This document shows positions 18,399 through 27,780 of a DNA stretch of 64,000 nt, in pieces. The stretch is from positions 134,331-198,330 of the forward strand of contig NZ_RAHJ01000019.1 in assembly GCF_003605755.1 (NCBI RefSeq), in the 5' to 3' direction. The position numbers and the translations under genes were made by a program. Source of the stretch: Tsuneonella suprasediminis. Lineage in GTDB: Bacteria; Pseudomonadota; Alphaproteobacteria; Sphingomonadales; Sphingomonadaceae. The notes below the pieces were generated by a model. It was not told the origin of the DNA. It did not search any database and was given only the letters and a program-made list of their open reading frames with translations. Position 1 is the stretch's first letter, and every line of letters begins with the position of its first letter.

Positions 18399-20240
18399 AT
18401 GAAATACGCATCCACTGCGCTGGCCGCGCTGTCGGTCGCTCTTGCCGCTCCGGCTTATGCCGACGATACTGTGACCACAGGTGACGCAGCTGAATATCCA
18501 CACACCGCGGAAGGGGCGGGCGATTTCGTGGCTGCTGCGGAAAAGGACATCTTCGACTATTCCGTCGAAGCTAGCCAGGTGAACTGGGTCAACTACAATT
18601 TCATCACCCCCGATACCGATGCGATGGCCGCGCGGATCAACGCGATTGGTACCGAAAAGAGTGTGAAGTATGCGCTGGAAGCGGCCCGCTATGCCGATAT
18701 TGCCGGGCTTAGCTACGATGTGAATCGCAAGCTGAACATCATGCGGAATGGTCTGGTGTTACCGGCCCCGACAACGGCGGGCGCAGCTACAGAACTAAAC
18801 GAAATCGCCACGCGATTGTCCAGCCAATATGGCAAAGGGCAGGGCACACTGGACGGGAAGCCGATCAACGGTTCCGACATCGAAGCGGAAATGGGCAATC
18901 TCGATCATACCCCGGCCGAATATGCCGAGATGTGGCAAAGCTGGCATGATCAAGTCGGCAAGCCGATGAAGGGTGACTACGCCCGCATGGTTGCCATCGC
19001 CAATGATGGCGCGAAAGAGCTTGGCTTTTCCGATGTCGGAGCGATGTGGCGTTCGGGTTACGATATGAGCCCGACGGAATTTGCAGCTATGACAGAGCGT
19101 TTGTGGCAGGAAACCAAGCCGCTGTATGAAGCTCTGCATACATATGTCCGTTGGAAGCTGAACGAAAAATATGGCGATGCGGTCCAGCCTAAGACCGGCC
19201 CGATCCGTGCCGACCTGCTGGGCAATATGTGGGCGCAGGAATGGGGCAATATCTATCCGCTGGTTGCTCCGAAGGGGGCGGGCGATCTGGGATACGATAT
19301 TGGTGACTTGCTCAAAGCCAAGGGCAAGGGGCCGCTCGACATGGTTCACTATGGCGAGAACTTCTATTCCTCACTCGGATTCAAGAAATTGCCGGAGACG
19401 TTCTGGCAGCGCAGTCTGTTCACCAAGCCCGCCGATCGTGAAGTGGTGTGCCATGCAAGCGCGTGGGATATCGACAACAAGGACGATATCCGCATCAAGA
19501 TGTGCATCAAGGTGAATGCAGACGATTTCGTCACGATCCACCATGAGCTTGGTCACAACTATTATCAGCGTGCCTACAACAAGCAGCCGTATTTCTATCT
19601 CAACGGTGCAAACGATGGTTTCCACGAAGCTATCGGCGATTTCATCGCGCTGTCGATCACGCCGCAATATCTGGTAGATATTGGCCTACTGGATAAGAAG
19701 GATGTGCCAGGTGCCGATAAGGACACCGGTTTGCTCCTTCGGCAGGCAATGGATAAGGTCGCGTTTCTGCCATTCGGTCTGCTGGTCGATAAGTGGCGTT
19801 GGGGCGTATTTGACGGATCGATCAAACCTGCCGATTACAACAAGGCATGGGTCGATCTGAAGCGCGAGTATCAGGGCATCACTCCGCCGGTTGCGAGGCC
19901 TGACGACGCCTTCGATCCGGGTGCGAAGTATCACATTCCCGGCAATACCCCGTACATGCGTTATTTCCTTGCGCGTATATTGCAGTTTCAATTCTACAAG
20001 GCTGCGTGCGATCAGGCCGGGTGGAAGGGGCCGCTGCACCGTTGCAGCTTCTACGGCAACAAGAAGGTCGGGGAAAACCTCAACGCGATGCTGGAAATGG
20101 GCGCCAGCAAACCTTGGCCTGAGGCACTGAAGGCATTCACCGGCACCAGCGAAATGAGTGCAAAGCCGATGCTTGAGTACTTTGCGCCGCTGCAGAAGTG
20201 GCTCGACGAGCAGAACAAGGGCAAGCCAAAGGGGTGGTAA
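18399..20240 (+). CDS. Secreted M2 peptidyl-dipeptidase (angiotensin-converting-enzyme family)
   Basis: Exported zinc dipeptidyl carboxypeptidase of 613 residues. It has a signal peptide ending near AYA-DD (residue 22). The zinc site is H382-E-L-G-H386 with E410 in DGFHEAIGD, the same H-to-E spacing of 28 as in ACE. Further ACE-like segments include WAQEWGNIYPLV and the late RARILQFQFYKAAC region. It removes dipeptides from the C-terminus of peptides. ATG 18399 was chosen because it begins the signal peptide; the upstream frame is unlikely. The next gene overlaps its 3' end. Confidence 0.93.
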   Translation: MKYASTALAALSVALAAPAYADDTVTTGDAAEYPHTAEGAGDFVAAAEKDIFDYSVEASQVNWVNYNFITPDTDAMAARINAIGTEKSVKYALEAARYADIAGLSYDVNRKLNIMRNGLVLPAPTTAGAATELNEIATRLSSQYGKGQGTLDGKPINGSDIEAEMGNLDHTPAEYAEMWQSWHDQVGKPMKGDYARMVAIANDGAKELGFSDVGAMWRSGYDMSPTEFAAMTERLWQETKPLYEALHTYVRWKLNEKYGDAVQPKTGPIRADLLGNMWAQEWGNIYPLVAPKGAGDLGYDIGDLLKAKGKGPLDMVHYGENFYSSLGFKKLPETFWQRSLFTKPADREVVCHASAWDIDNKDDIRIKMCIKVNADDFVTIHHELGHNYYQRAYNKQPYFYLNGANDGFHEAIGDFIALSITPQYLVDIGLLDKKDVPGADKDTGLLLRQAMDKVAFLPFGLLVDKWRWGVFDGSIKPADYNKAWVDLKREYQGITPPVARPDDAFDPGAKYHIPGNTPYMRYFLARILQFQFYKAACDQAGWKGPLHRCSFYGNKKVGENLNAMLEMGASKPWPEALKAFTGTSEMSAKPMLEYFAPLQKWLDEQNKGKPKGW

Positions 20241-20701
20241 CCGCCCCGAAGCGGGCATTGGATACGGTCGGGTGGCGCGAAATGATTGCGCTGCCCGATC
20301 TGTCTGCTGCGCGCATACCGGCCAAAATTGATACCGGGGCGCGTACCTCCAGCTTGCATGCGAGTGATATTGAGCGGTTCGACCGCGATGGACATCGCTG
20401 GCTGCGTTTCCTGCTTGATGTCGGGCACGGGCTGAGCGAGCCGGTGGTTGTTGAGGTGCCGCGCGCAGACCGGCGGACGATCACCAGTTCGAATGGCGAG
20501 GCAGAGCAGCGGCCTATCATCAAGACGCAACTTCGCCTTGGTAGTCAGGTATTTGCGGCAGAATTCAGCTTGAGGGATCGTTCAGATATGAAATTCCCTA
20601 TCCTTATCGGCCGGAGCGCATTAAGGGGCCGCTTTCTCGTCGATAGCGGGCGTTCGTACCTGCAATCGGACGCAGATGAACGCAGAAAGCTTCTCAAATG
20701 A
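20234..20701 (+). CDS. Retropepsin-like 'ATP-dependent zinc protease' family protein (Pfam Zn_protease, RimK partner)
   Basis: 155-residue protein of the pfam05618 family. It has an aspartic-protease-like D33-T34-G35 in [14 protein letters not shown], and later the conserved [18 protein letters not shown]. Despite the family name, no HEXXH or other zinc motif is visible. I chose GTG 20234, overlapping the M2 stop by 7 bases; ATG 20282 is an alternative. Its stop overlaps the RimK-type gene by 4 bases (ATGA). Such proteins are often fused to or beside RimK-like ATP-grasp ligases, so it may process or regulate glutamate-tailed substrates; that is inference. Confidence 0.82.
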   Translation: MVTAPKRALDTVGWREMIALPDLSAARIPAKIDTGARTSSLHASDIERFDRDGHRWLRFLLDVGHGLSEPVVVEVPRADRRTITSSNGEAEQRPIIKTQLRLGSQVFAAEFSLRDRSDMKFPILIGRSALRGRFLVDSGRSYLQSDADERRKLLK

Positions 20702-21603
20702 AGATCGCGATGTTGGCGCGTAACGCGTCACTCTATTCGCACCGTCGGCTGATGGAAGCAGCCGAGGCGCGCGGGCACACCCTCGATGTGCTCAATACTT
20801 TGCGCTGCACCGTGCAGATCGCCAGCCATCGGCCCACTGTGGCATATGAAGGTGAGACGATTACGGGCTACGATGCGGTGATCCCGCGGATCGGGGCATC
20901 GATAACGCACTATGGCCTCGCCATTTTACGCCAGTTCGAAATGGCCGGGGTGTGGCCGCTGAACGAGAGCGTCGCTATCGGACGTAGCAGGGACAAGCTG
21001 CGGTCGATGCAGATCCTTGCCAAATATGGGCTGGGTCTGCCGCTCACAGCGTTTGCACACGACCCGAAACAGACCAGTCAGATCATCAAAGCGGTCAACG
21101 GTCCGCCAGTGGTCATCAAATTGCTGGAGGGGACGCAAGGTATTGGCGTGGTTCTGGCCGAAACCGAAGCGAGCGCAAAATCGGTTATCGAGGCGTTTCG
21201 CGGGGCCAACGTCAATATATTGGTGCAGGAGTTCATCAAGGAAGCGGGAGGCACGGACATCCGCGCTCTTGTCGTCGGGGGTAAGGTGGTTGCGGCTATG
21301 CAACGTACAGGGGCGCCTGACGATTTCCGCTCAAACCTCCATCGTGGAGGCAGTGCCCAGCTTATCAAAATCACCCCGGAGGAGCGCAGCACGGCGGTTC
21401 GCGCAGCCCGGCGTATGGGCCTGAACGTATGCGGTGTGGATATGCTTCGCAGCAATCATGGCCCGGTCATTATGGAAGTGAATTCCTCCCCTGGGCTGGA
21501 AGGAATTGAAACTGCGACGGGCAAGGATATCGCCGGGATGATTATCGACTTTATCGCAACCCACGCTGTTGCCGGGAAGACGAAGACGAAAGGGAAGGGG
21601 TGA
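20698..21603 (+). CDS. rimK: RimK-type ATP-grasp ligase (ribosomal protein S6 glutamate ligase family)
   Basis: 301-residue ATP-grasp enzyme; by family it adds glutamate residues to the C-terminus of ribosomal protein S6 or makes poly-alpha-glutamate. N-terminal domain with [27 protein letters not shown], the RIGAS motif, the ATP-grasp core [17 protein letters not shown], the [25 protein letters not shown] segment and the metal-binding [13 protein letters not shown]. It overlaps the upstream Zn_protease-family gene by 4 bases. rpsF lies in the window (24.7-25.1 kb) but not in this operon, and its product ends in basic/acidic residues, not Glu-Glu, so the S6 target is not assured here. Confidence 0.9.
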   Translation: MKIAMLARNASLYSHRRLMEAAEARGHTLDVLNTLRCTVQIASHRPTVAYEGETITGYDAVIPRIGASITHYGLAILRQFEMAGVWPLNESVAIGRSRDKLRSMQILAKYGLGLPLTAFAHDPKQTSQIIKAVNGPPVVIKLLEGTQGIGVVLAETEASAKSVIEAFRGANVNILVQEFIKEAGGTDIRALVVGGKVVAAMQRTGAPDDFRSNLHRGGSAQLIKITPEERSTAVRAARRMGLNVCGVDMLRSNHGPVIMEVNSSPGLEGIETATGKDIAGMIIDFIATHAVAGKTKTKGKG

Positions 21604-21662
21604 AATTCGCCCCCTGCCTTGTCAACTTATTTCATCATCGCGAAATGGCCATGTCGGCAGAA

Positions 21663-23102
21663 TTACCGGAACGGCGGTTCATTGAATGCGCGTAGCTTGC
21701 GGCTGTGCAACCGGTCCCCTTCGGCGCGCATCTTGTGACAGGCCGAAATGCCGATTTGCAGATGGGCCGCGATGGCTTCTTCGTAGAATTTGTTGGCCTG
21801 GCCGGGAAGCTTGATTTCCCCGTGCAATGGTTTGTCCGACACGCAGAGTAGTGTCCCGTATGGCACACGGAAGCGATAACCTTGCGCCGCGATGGTGGCG
21901 CTTTCCATGTCTATCCCGACTGCACGGCTCAAAGAGAATCGATGAGCAGAATCGGTGTAGCGCAGTTCCCAGTTGCGATCATCGATAGTGACTACCGTTC
22001 CTGTCCGCATCCGTTCTTTCAGATCGGAGCCGCCCGTGCCGGACACATGTTCCGCCGCCGCTGCCAGTGCCTGCTGAACTTCGGCAATAGCGGGGAGCGG
22101 GATTTCGGGCGGCAGCACATGATCGAGCACGTGATCGTCGCGCAGATAGGCGTGGGCCAGCACATAGTCCCCGATCTTTTGCGTCGGGCGCAGGCCGCCA
22201 CAATGACCGATCATCAACCATGCTTCCGGTCGCAACACGGCAAGGTGATCGGTGATCGTTTTGGCGTTGGACGGCCCAACTCCGATATTGACCAGTGTGA
22301 TGCCGTTCCCGTCATCGCTGAGGAGGTGATATGCGGGCATTTGGTGCCGCCGCCATGCTGTATCGGATAGATGTTCGCGCGCGTTGCTGTGCCGTTCGGT
22401 CAGCATCAGTCCTCCCGCCCCGGCAAGAGCGGTATAACCATCTCTTCCCAGTTGCTCGCCCGCCCAATCGACGAACTCGTCAACGTAGCGATGGTAATTC
22501 GTGAAGAGCACGAAGCGCTGGAAATGTTCGGGCGCGGTGCCGGTATAGTGTGCGAGACGCGCCAGACTGAAATCGGTTCGCAATCCGTCGAACAGCGACA
22601 GGGGGATCGTATCGCCCGGGTCGTCGATCTCGATCCCGTCGGCCAGTTCATCCCCGATCAGCGCGAGCTCGGTTGAGGGAAAATGCCGTGCCAGTTCCTG
22701 TGGGGCGATACCGGCCAGTTCGGCCCCGGCTTCCCCATCAAGAACATATGGAAACGGAATTTCCTGCCGTGACCGCACAACTTCCAGTTCGATCGGATAA
22801 TCCGCCGCGATGAGCTCAATTTGCTCCCGCAGGTAATCAGCGAACATAGCCGGTCGTGTCACCGTGGTTGCGTACACACCCGCTTCGTTGAGCTTGCCGT
22901 AAGAGCGCGCCTTGGTCGAACGCGGCTCACCTCCGTCATATCGCATCCGCAATTCGGGATAGGCATAGCTGCCGTCAAGCCGCTTTTCAGGGGCAGGGAG
23001 AGTGCCGCTTCGCCCATAGGCGAGGATATCTGCGCGCAAAGTCATCACCGATTCTTCGTGGATGGCGATGAGTTGGGCGATAGCTGATTCGATTGATTGC
23101 AT
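21663..23102 (-). CDS. amn: AMP nucleosidase
   Basis: Hydrolyses AMP to adenine and ribose 5-phosphate in purine salvage. 479 residues as in E. coli Amn. The N-terminal AMN domain (about residues 1-170) is followed by a PNP/UDP phosphorylase-type catalytic domain with IGVGPSNAKTITDHLAVLRPEAWLMIGHCGGL and GIDMESATIAAQGYRFRVPYGTLLCVSDKPLHGEIKLPG. Start ATG 23102. It faces rimK tail to tail with 59 bases between and is divergent from a GNAT gene. Confidence 0.94.
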   Translation of the reverse strand: MQSIESAIAQLIAIHEESVMTLRADILAYGRSGTLPAPEKRLDGSYAYPELRMRYDGGEPRSTKARSYGKLNEAGVYATTVTRPAMFADYLREQIELIAADYPIELEVVRSRQEIPFPYVLDGEAGAELAGIAPQELARHFPSTELALIGDELADGIEIDDPGDTIPLSLFDGLRTDFSLARLAHYTGTAPEHFQRFVLFTNYHRYVDEFVDWAGEQLGRDGYTALAGAGGLMLTERHSNAREHLSDTAWRRHQMPAYHLLSDDGNGITLVNIGVGPSNAKTITDHLAVLRPEAWLMIGHCGGLRPTQKIGDYVLAHAYLRDDHVLDHVLPPEIPLPAIAEVQQALAAAAEHVSGTGGSDLKERMRTGTVVTIDDRNWELRYTDSAHRFSLSRAVGIDMESATIAAQGYRFRVPYGTLLCVSDKPLHGEIKLPGQANKFYEEAIAAHLQIGISACHKMRAEGDRLHSRKLRAFNEPPFR

Positions 23103-23270
23103 AGCCTGCGATCTAAGCCCGGTTCACGGACTATTCCAGATGAGAACCGGTGGTTGCGATTAATGCAACTTGATTTGCTGCAAATCAGTTAGCATTATTG
23201 ATCCCGGAAGCTCATGTTGCAGTGCAGCAATTGGCTGGCTCGATAAGGGGCGCAAACGCGAGGATTTACC

Positions 23271-23795
23271 ATGAATGACCAGATCCAGGATATCGCTTAC
23301 AGGCTGAATACGCGTTCGGGGGTGGTCATCGATGCACGGCCTGCTGTGCCGGGTGACGAGGCAGCTCTGGAAACATTTTTCGACAAGGTTTCGGATGAAG
23401 ATCGTCGCTTTCGATTCCTGACTGCTCATCGGCATGTTGGCCATGAACAGCTTAAGCCGATGGTGGAAGTCGATCACTTCCGTTCGGAAACGTTCCTTGC
23501 ATTCGACGATGCAAACAAAGAACTGGTGGCAACTGGTATGCTGGCGTGCGACAACGATCTGGATACGGCCGAAGTCGCTATATCGGTGCGGGCCGATTAT
23601 AAGGGCAAGGGCGTGGCTTGGGCCGTTCTTGGCTTGCTGGCTGAAGAAGCGAAAAAACGTGGTGTGCGTGAAGTGATCTCAATCGAAGATCGCGACAATC
23701 ACGAAGCGATTGCCCTTGAACGCGAACGTGGTTTTGTGCCGCGTGCATGCGAAGGGGATGCTCATCTGGTTATTCTGGCTAAAACGTTGCGCTGA
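23271..23795 (+). CDS. GNAT-family acetyltransferase, Pat-like
   Basis: 174-residue N-acetyltransferase. The segment VIDARPAVPGDEAALETFFDKVSDEDRRFRF resembles the acetyltransferase domain of protein-lysine acetyltransferase Pat, and the acetyl-CoA pyrophosphate loop is RADYKGKGVAWAVL. It is a single-domain version; the acyl-CoA synthetase-like domain of classical Pat is absent. The substrate is unknown. ATG 23271. A strong bidirectional terminator follows, separating it from rplI on the other strand. Confidence 0.85.
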   Translation: MNDQIQDIAYRLNTRSGVVIDARPAVPGDEAALETFFDKVSDEDRRFRFLTAHRHVGHEQLKPMVEVDHFRSETFLAFDDANKELVATGMLACDNDLDTAEVAISVRADYKGKGVAWAVLGLLAEEAKKRGVREVISIEDRDNHEAIALERERGFVPRACEGDAHLVILAKTLR

Positions 23796-23831
23796 TCGCC
23801 AAACGGATCCGGAGAACAGTCTCCGGATAGC

Positions 23832-23869
23832 AAAAGGCCCGCTTTCCATAACGGAAAGCGGGCCTTTTT
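23832..23869. terminator. Bidirectional terminator between the GNAT gene and rplI
   Basis: A perfect 16-bp stem AAAAGGCCCGCTTTCC / GGAAAGCGGGCCTTTT with a 5-base loop, with T/A runs on both outer sides. It can terminate both the plus-strand GNAT gene and the minus-strand ribosomal operon. Confidence 0.93.
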
Positions 23870-23888
23870 GTCTGCGGTGCAGAACCGA

Positions 23889-24503
23889 TCAGGCTTCGGC
23901 GTTGTCTGCCTGTTCGCCTTCGCCCATCATATCGGCCGGAATTTCGCCCGGCTCCAGTGTGGGATCGACTGACTCGGTGAAGCCTTCGCTTTCCGAACGC
24001 TCGTCTTCGGCCATCTGGCCGATGACATCGACGCCCTGACGCTGCAGTTCGGCTTCATCATCCGAACGGGCAACGTTGGCCTTCACCGTCACATGCACTT
24101 CGGGGTGCAGCGCGATGGTGACGTCGTGGATGCCCAAGTATTTGATCGGGTGGCCCATAACGACTTGACGCTTGTCAACCGAATGGCCCTGATCTTCAAG
24201 TCCGAGGACCACGTCACGTACGTTGACCGAACCGTAAAGGTGGCCAGCGTTCGAAGACGCGCGGATCAGAACGATTTCGGCACCGTCGAGCTTTTCACCG
24301 GCCTTTTCTGCTTCGGTGCGGCGGTCAGCGTTTTCTTTTTCCAGCCGATCACGGTTGGCTTCGAAAACCTTCTTGTTCGCTTCGTTGGCGCGCAGCGCCT
24401 TCTTTTGCGGCAGCAGGAAGTTGCGGGCGTAACCGTCTTTTACGGTTACGACATCGCCCATGCCGCCGAGGTTGGCGATACGTTCGAGCAGGATGATATC
24501 CAT
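23889..24503 (-). CDS. rplI: 50S ribosomal protein L9 with acidic C-terminal extension
   Basis: L9 of the L1 stalk base. The first 150 residues are canonical (MDIILLERIANLGGMGDVVTVKDGYARNFLLPQKKA), with the long connecting helix and C-terminal domain. About 45 extra residues rich in Asp/Glu bring the length to 204, where E. coli L9 has 149. Last gene of rpsF-rpsR-rplI, 14 bases after rpsR. Confidence 0.96.
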   Translation of the reverse strand: MDIILLERIANLGGMGDVVTVKDGYARNFLLPQKKALRANEANKKVFEANRDRLEKENADRRTEAEKAGEKLDGAEIVLIRASSNAGHLYGSVNVRDVVLGLEDQGHSVDKRQVVMGHPIKYLGIHDVTIALHPEVHVTVKANVARSDDEAELQRQGVDVIGQMAEDERSESEGFTESVDPTLEPGEIPADMMGEGEQADNAEA

Positions 24504-24517
24504 TGGTTCTGCCCTCC

Positions 24518-24742
24518 TTACTTAACGATGTAGGGCAGCAGGCCGATGTGGCGTGCTCGCTTGATGGCCTTGGCCAGCTCGCGCTGCTTCTTGGCCGAAA
24601 CGGCGGTGATACGGCTGGGAACGATCTTGCCACGTTCGGACATGAAGCCCTGCAGCAAACGAACGTCCTTATAGTCGATCTTCGGCGCATTCTTGGCCGA
24701 GAACGGGCAAGACTTGCGGCGGCGGAAAAACGGGCGGGCCAT
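24518..24742 (-). CDS. rpsR: 30S ribosomal protein S18
   Basis: Platform protein that pairs with S6. 74 residues with the typical [71 protein letters not shown] composition; its CPF keeps one N-terminal Cys. Its start overlaps the stop of rpsF by one base. Confidence 0.97.
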   Translation of the reverse strand: MARPFFRRRKSCPFSAKNAPKIDYKDVRLLQGFMSERGKIVPSRITAVSAKKQRELAKAIKRARHIGLLPYIVK

Positions 24743-25104
24743 CAGTCGCGCTCCTCACGGTCGCGACGCTTACGCTCGCGGTCGCCCTTACGCATCATCA
24801 CGCTAGGGCCATTTTCATGTTCATCGACACGAATCGTCATATAACGGATGACGTCTTCGTTGATGCGTGTCTGGCGTTCGAGCTCTTCAACCACCGTACC
24901 CGGCGCTTCGATGTTGAGCAGAACGAAATGCGCTTTGCGGTTGCGGTCGATCTTGTAAGCAAGATTCTTGAGACCCCAGGTCTCAGTCTTGGTCACCTTG
25001 CCGTCGAGCTTTTCGACGATCTCAGTGGCCGTCGCCGCCAGTGCATCGACCTGAGCCTGGCTCAGATCCTGGCGCGCGAGAAAGATGTGCTCGTACAGAG
25101 CCAT
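24742..25104 (-). CDS. rpsF: 30S ribosomal protein S6
   Basis: 120-residue S6, the first gene of the operon. The conserved core is [31 protein letters not shown] and [53 protein letters not shown]. The C-terminus is a basic/acidic stretch ([15 protein letters not shown]), unlike the Glu-Glu end that E. coli RimK extends. The leader (25105 to about 25200) could contain an S6:S18 autoregulatory motif but I cannot show it. Confidence 0.97.
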   Translation of the reverse strand: MALYEHIFLARQDLSQAQVDALAATATEIVEKLDGKVTKTETWGLKNLAYKIDRNRKAHFVLLNIEAPGTVVEELERQTRINEDVIRYMTIRVDEHENGPSVMMRKGDRERKRRDREERD

Positions 25105-25304
25105 TTCGCGGTCCTTTCATAATGCCGATCGCTGGCTTGTCCGTCCGAATGACGGGGCCCCTCCGGCCTTCTTCTTCTTCGGCACCCGTGGATGCGGAAG
25201 GCGCGCACATAGCGGCATCGTCGATAAATGCAAGTCTTGTGCGTCGGGAACGGGAGGAGCAACCGGAGATTGAATGGCTCGATTGCTTTTAGGGGAGCAC
25301 GAAT

Positions 25305-26258
25305 TTGCCTGGTGGACTGGTTGCACTGCTTGACGATGTTTCCATAATTGCGAGAGCGGCGGCGGCATCGATCGACGATGTAGGTGTCGCGGCAAGCAAG
25401 GCGGGAACGAAGGCGGCCGGTGTCGTAGTTGACGATGCGGCCGTGACGCCGGGATATGTCACAGGTCTGTCCCCTGCGCGTGAACTGCCGATCATCTGGA
25501 AAATCACCAAGGGCAGTTTGCGGAACAAATTGCTGATCCTGCTCCCCGGCGCGCTGATTCTCAGCCTGATCCTTCCCACCGCGATTGTGTTCATTTTGAT
25601 GGCGGGCGGTTGCTACCTTTCTTTCGAAGGCGCAGAAAAGATTATCGAGAAAGTAGGTGGTGCCAAACATGGTGAAACGCTTGATGATACAATCGAAGAC
25701 CCGGTGGCATTCGAGAAAGGGCGTGTGAACGGGGCGGTCAGGACCGATCTGATCCTGTCGGCAGAGATCATGGCGATAACGCTTGCATCGGTTTCGGCGG
25801 AAAGCTTCTTCGTGCGGGCGGCAGTGCTCGCTATCGTCGGGGTTGGTATAACTTTTCTCGTCTATGGCGCGGTTGGTATGATCGTGAAGATGGATGACGT
25901 TGGTCTGCATCTAGCGAAGAAGCCTTCTGCAACCTTGCAGGCAACCGGTCGCTTCTTGCTTCGTGCAATGCCGTGGTTGCTGAACGCCCTATCGACGATT
26001 GGTACGGTTGCGATGCTGTGGGTTGGTGGGGGAATCATCCTGCATGGGTTGGCGCAAGTGGGATTCTCTGCGCCCGAGCATTTCATGGAAGGAATCCGCC
26101 ACTCTGTCGAAGGTGCGACACATGCACTGGGTGGCATCTTCGGATGGCTGACTTATGCGGTCAGTTCCGCGGTGTTCGGCCTGGTAATTGGCGTACTACT
26201 TGCCCTGATCGTGCATTGGGGACAGACGCTGCTGGGGAAGGGGGGCAGCGTGCATTGA
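25305..26258 (+). CDS. DUF808 / YedI-family membrane protein
   Basis: 317-residue integral membrane protein with about six hydrophobic segments. N-terminal PGGLVALLDDVSIIARAAAASIDDVGVAASKAGTKAAGVVVDDAAVTPGYV is the DUF808 signature; function unknown. The start is a TTG (25305) with a good GGGGAG about 9 bases upstream. Downstream it faces the Mpl-type ligase gene tail to tail with 27 bases between. Confidence 0.88.
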   Translation: MPGGLVALLDDVSIIARAAAASIDDVGVAASKAGTKAAGVVVDDAAVTPGYVTGLSPARELPIIWKITKGSLRNKLLILLPGALILSLILPTAIVFILMAGGCYLSFEGAEKIIEKVGGAKHGETLDDTIEDPVAFEKGRVNGAVRTDLILSAEIMAITLASVSAESFFVRAAVLAIVGVGITFLVYGAVGMIVKMDDVGLHLAKKPSATLQATGRFLLRAMPWLLNALSTIGTVAMLWVGGGIILHGLAQVGFSAPEHFMEGIRHSVEGATHALGGIFGWLTYAVSSAVFGLVIGVLLALIVHWGQTLLGKGGSVH

Positions 26259-26285
26259 GCCAGCATGCTACGCTACCTCCCGCCA

Positions 26286-27722
26286 TCATGGCAGGAAAGG
26301 TAACAGCTTTTCCGCGAACTCGGTCAAAGTGTCGTCGCGCGCTCCCATTACGATTATGCGATCGCCCGGCCGCGCCAGTTGAATAATCCGGTCTGCAATC
26401 GCCTTGCGCGTAGGGATATAGTCGGCACGGATGTCTTTACCCGTAGCTTCCGATAGCTGCTCTATCAGCCGGATGATCCGTTCAGAGCCCTCGCTACGGT
26501 CAACCGTGCCTCCGAAATAGACCGGATCGGAAAACAGGACACGATCGCCGTCCCCCAGTTCGCGGGCAAATGTTTCCGCCAGTTCGTGCCCCATCTGGCG
26601 CAGAGGACCATATCCGTGTGGCTGGAAGAAAGCGATGATCCGTCCCGGATGTGCTTTCAATGTCCGCAAGGTCGCCGCGCATTTTTCCGGGTTGTGCCCG
26701 AAATCGTCAATCACGCTGACAGCGCCAGGTGTAGTGCCGATGACATCGAAACGCCGGGCCAGCCCCTTGAAACTACCCAGTGACGCTACCGCCTTTTCTA
26801 CGGGGACGCCCGCAGCGCTCGCTGCAGCAATCGCTGCCAATGCGTTCGACAGGTTGTGTCTGCCCGGCATCGCTACATGCAATTGGTGGTGCGAACGGTC
26901 GCGGTTGTCGATTACTGTGGCTGCAATCGATAAAGGATTGCTCTCAATCGATGCGGGATCGACCGTAATGTCTGCTGTGTCCGTTTCGATGGCAAAGCTG
27001 ACGGTATTGTCCAATCCGTCGGCCAGTTGGCGCACTTCCTCGTCGTCCAGATTGACAGCGCGGGTGCGCGACACGCGCAGGAAATCACCGAATAACTGGC
27101 ATAGTTCTTCCATCGATTTGTGGTCGAGGCTCACATTGAGCAACAACCCTACCGTTGGGCGATAGAGCGCAATCGAACCGTCGCTTTCATCCACCTCGCT
27201 AACGAAAACGCTGCCTCTGCCTACGTGTGCGCTGGCATAAGGGGAGGCAGCAGTGGCAAAATTTTTCATCACTGCGCCATTCATGATCGTGGGATCGCGC
27301 CCATTATCATACAGGATCCAACCGAGCATGGCGGTGGTGGTCGATTTACCACTGGTGCCGGCGATCGCTATCCCTGCGTCCTCGTCGTTAAATAACGAGG
27401 ACAACAAATCGGCGCGGGTCACTCGTTTGCAGCCCAGCTCCTTCGCGCGGACAATTTCCGGCACGGTATCTTCCACGGCGGCGCTGGCGACAATCACCTG
27501 TTCGGATGAAGTCACGCCGCTGCCATCTTGCGGGAACAGAGTGAAATCGTGATCTTCCAGCCAGTCGAATTTTTCCGGGGTGCGCCCCTGATCGTTGCTG
27601 CGATCCGACCCGGAAACATGCGCGCCCATTCCGTGCAGAATTTGCGCCAGTGGCAACATGCCGGAGCCGCCAATGCCGCAGAAATACCATGGAATGGATG
27701 TCAGGTCGATCGTGTCAGTCAT
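26286..27722 (-). CDS. mpl: Mur ligase family protein, probably murein tripeptide ligase Mpl
   Basis: 478-residue Mur ligase with the three usual domains: an N-terminal nucleotide-sugar fold with the GIGGSGMLPLA loop, a central ATPase with P-loop GTSGKSTTTAMLG and the SEVDESDGS segment, and a C-terminal domain with the DDFGHNPEKCAATL and FFQPHGYGPLRQM motifs. These are shared by MurC and Mpl. I prefer Mpl (attaching recycled Ala-Glu-meso-DAP to UDP-MurNAc) because the gene is divergent from an LD-carboxypeptidase and is outside a dcw cluster; a second MurC cannot be excluded. ATG 27722. Confidence 0.72.
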   Translation of the reverse strand: MTDTIDLTSIPWYFCGIGGSGMLPLAQILHGMGAHVSGSDRSNDQGRTPEKFDWLEDHDFTLFPQDGSGVTSSEQVIVASAAVEDTVPEIVRAKELGCKRVTRADLLSSLFNDEDAGIAIAGTSGKSTTTAMLGWILYDNGRDPTIMNGAVMKNFATAASPYASAHVGRGSVFVSEVDESDGSIALYRPTVGLLLNVSLDHKSMEELCQLFGDFLRVSRTRAVNLDDEEVRQLADGLDNTVSFAIETDTADITVDPASIESNPLSIAATVIDNRDRSHHQLHVAMPGRHNLSNALAAIAAASAAGVPVEKAVASLGSFKGLARRFDVIGTTPGAVSVIDDFGHNPEKCAATLRTLKAHPGRIIAFFQPHGYGPLRQMGHELAETFARELGDGDRVLFSDPVYFGGTVDRSEGSERIIRLIEQLSEATGKDIRADYIPTRKAIADRIIQLARPGDRIIVMGARDDTLTEFAEKLLPFLP

Positions 27723-27780
27723 ATAGCTCTCTGGCTAGTGCGGGACTCGTCAAATGTGAACCGGCTGATATGAAGCGCGG

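Noticed and set aside
25105-25304. S6:S18 autoregulatory leader RNA before rpsF
   Set aside because: A GC-rich leader exists, but I could not place the conserved CCG bulge in a supported stem; a covariance search would decide.
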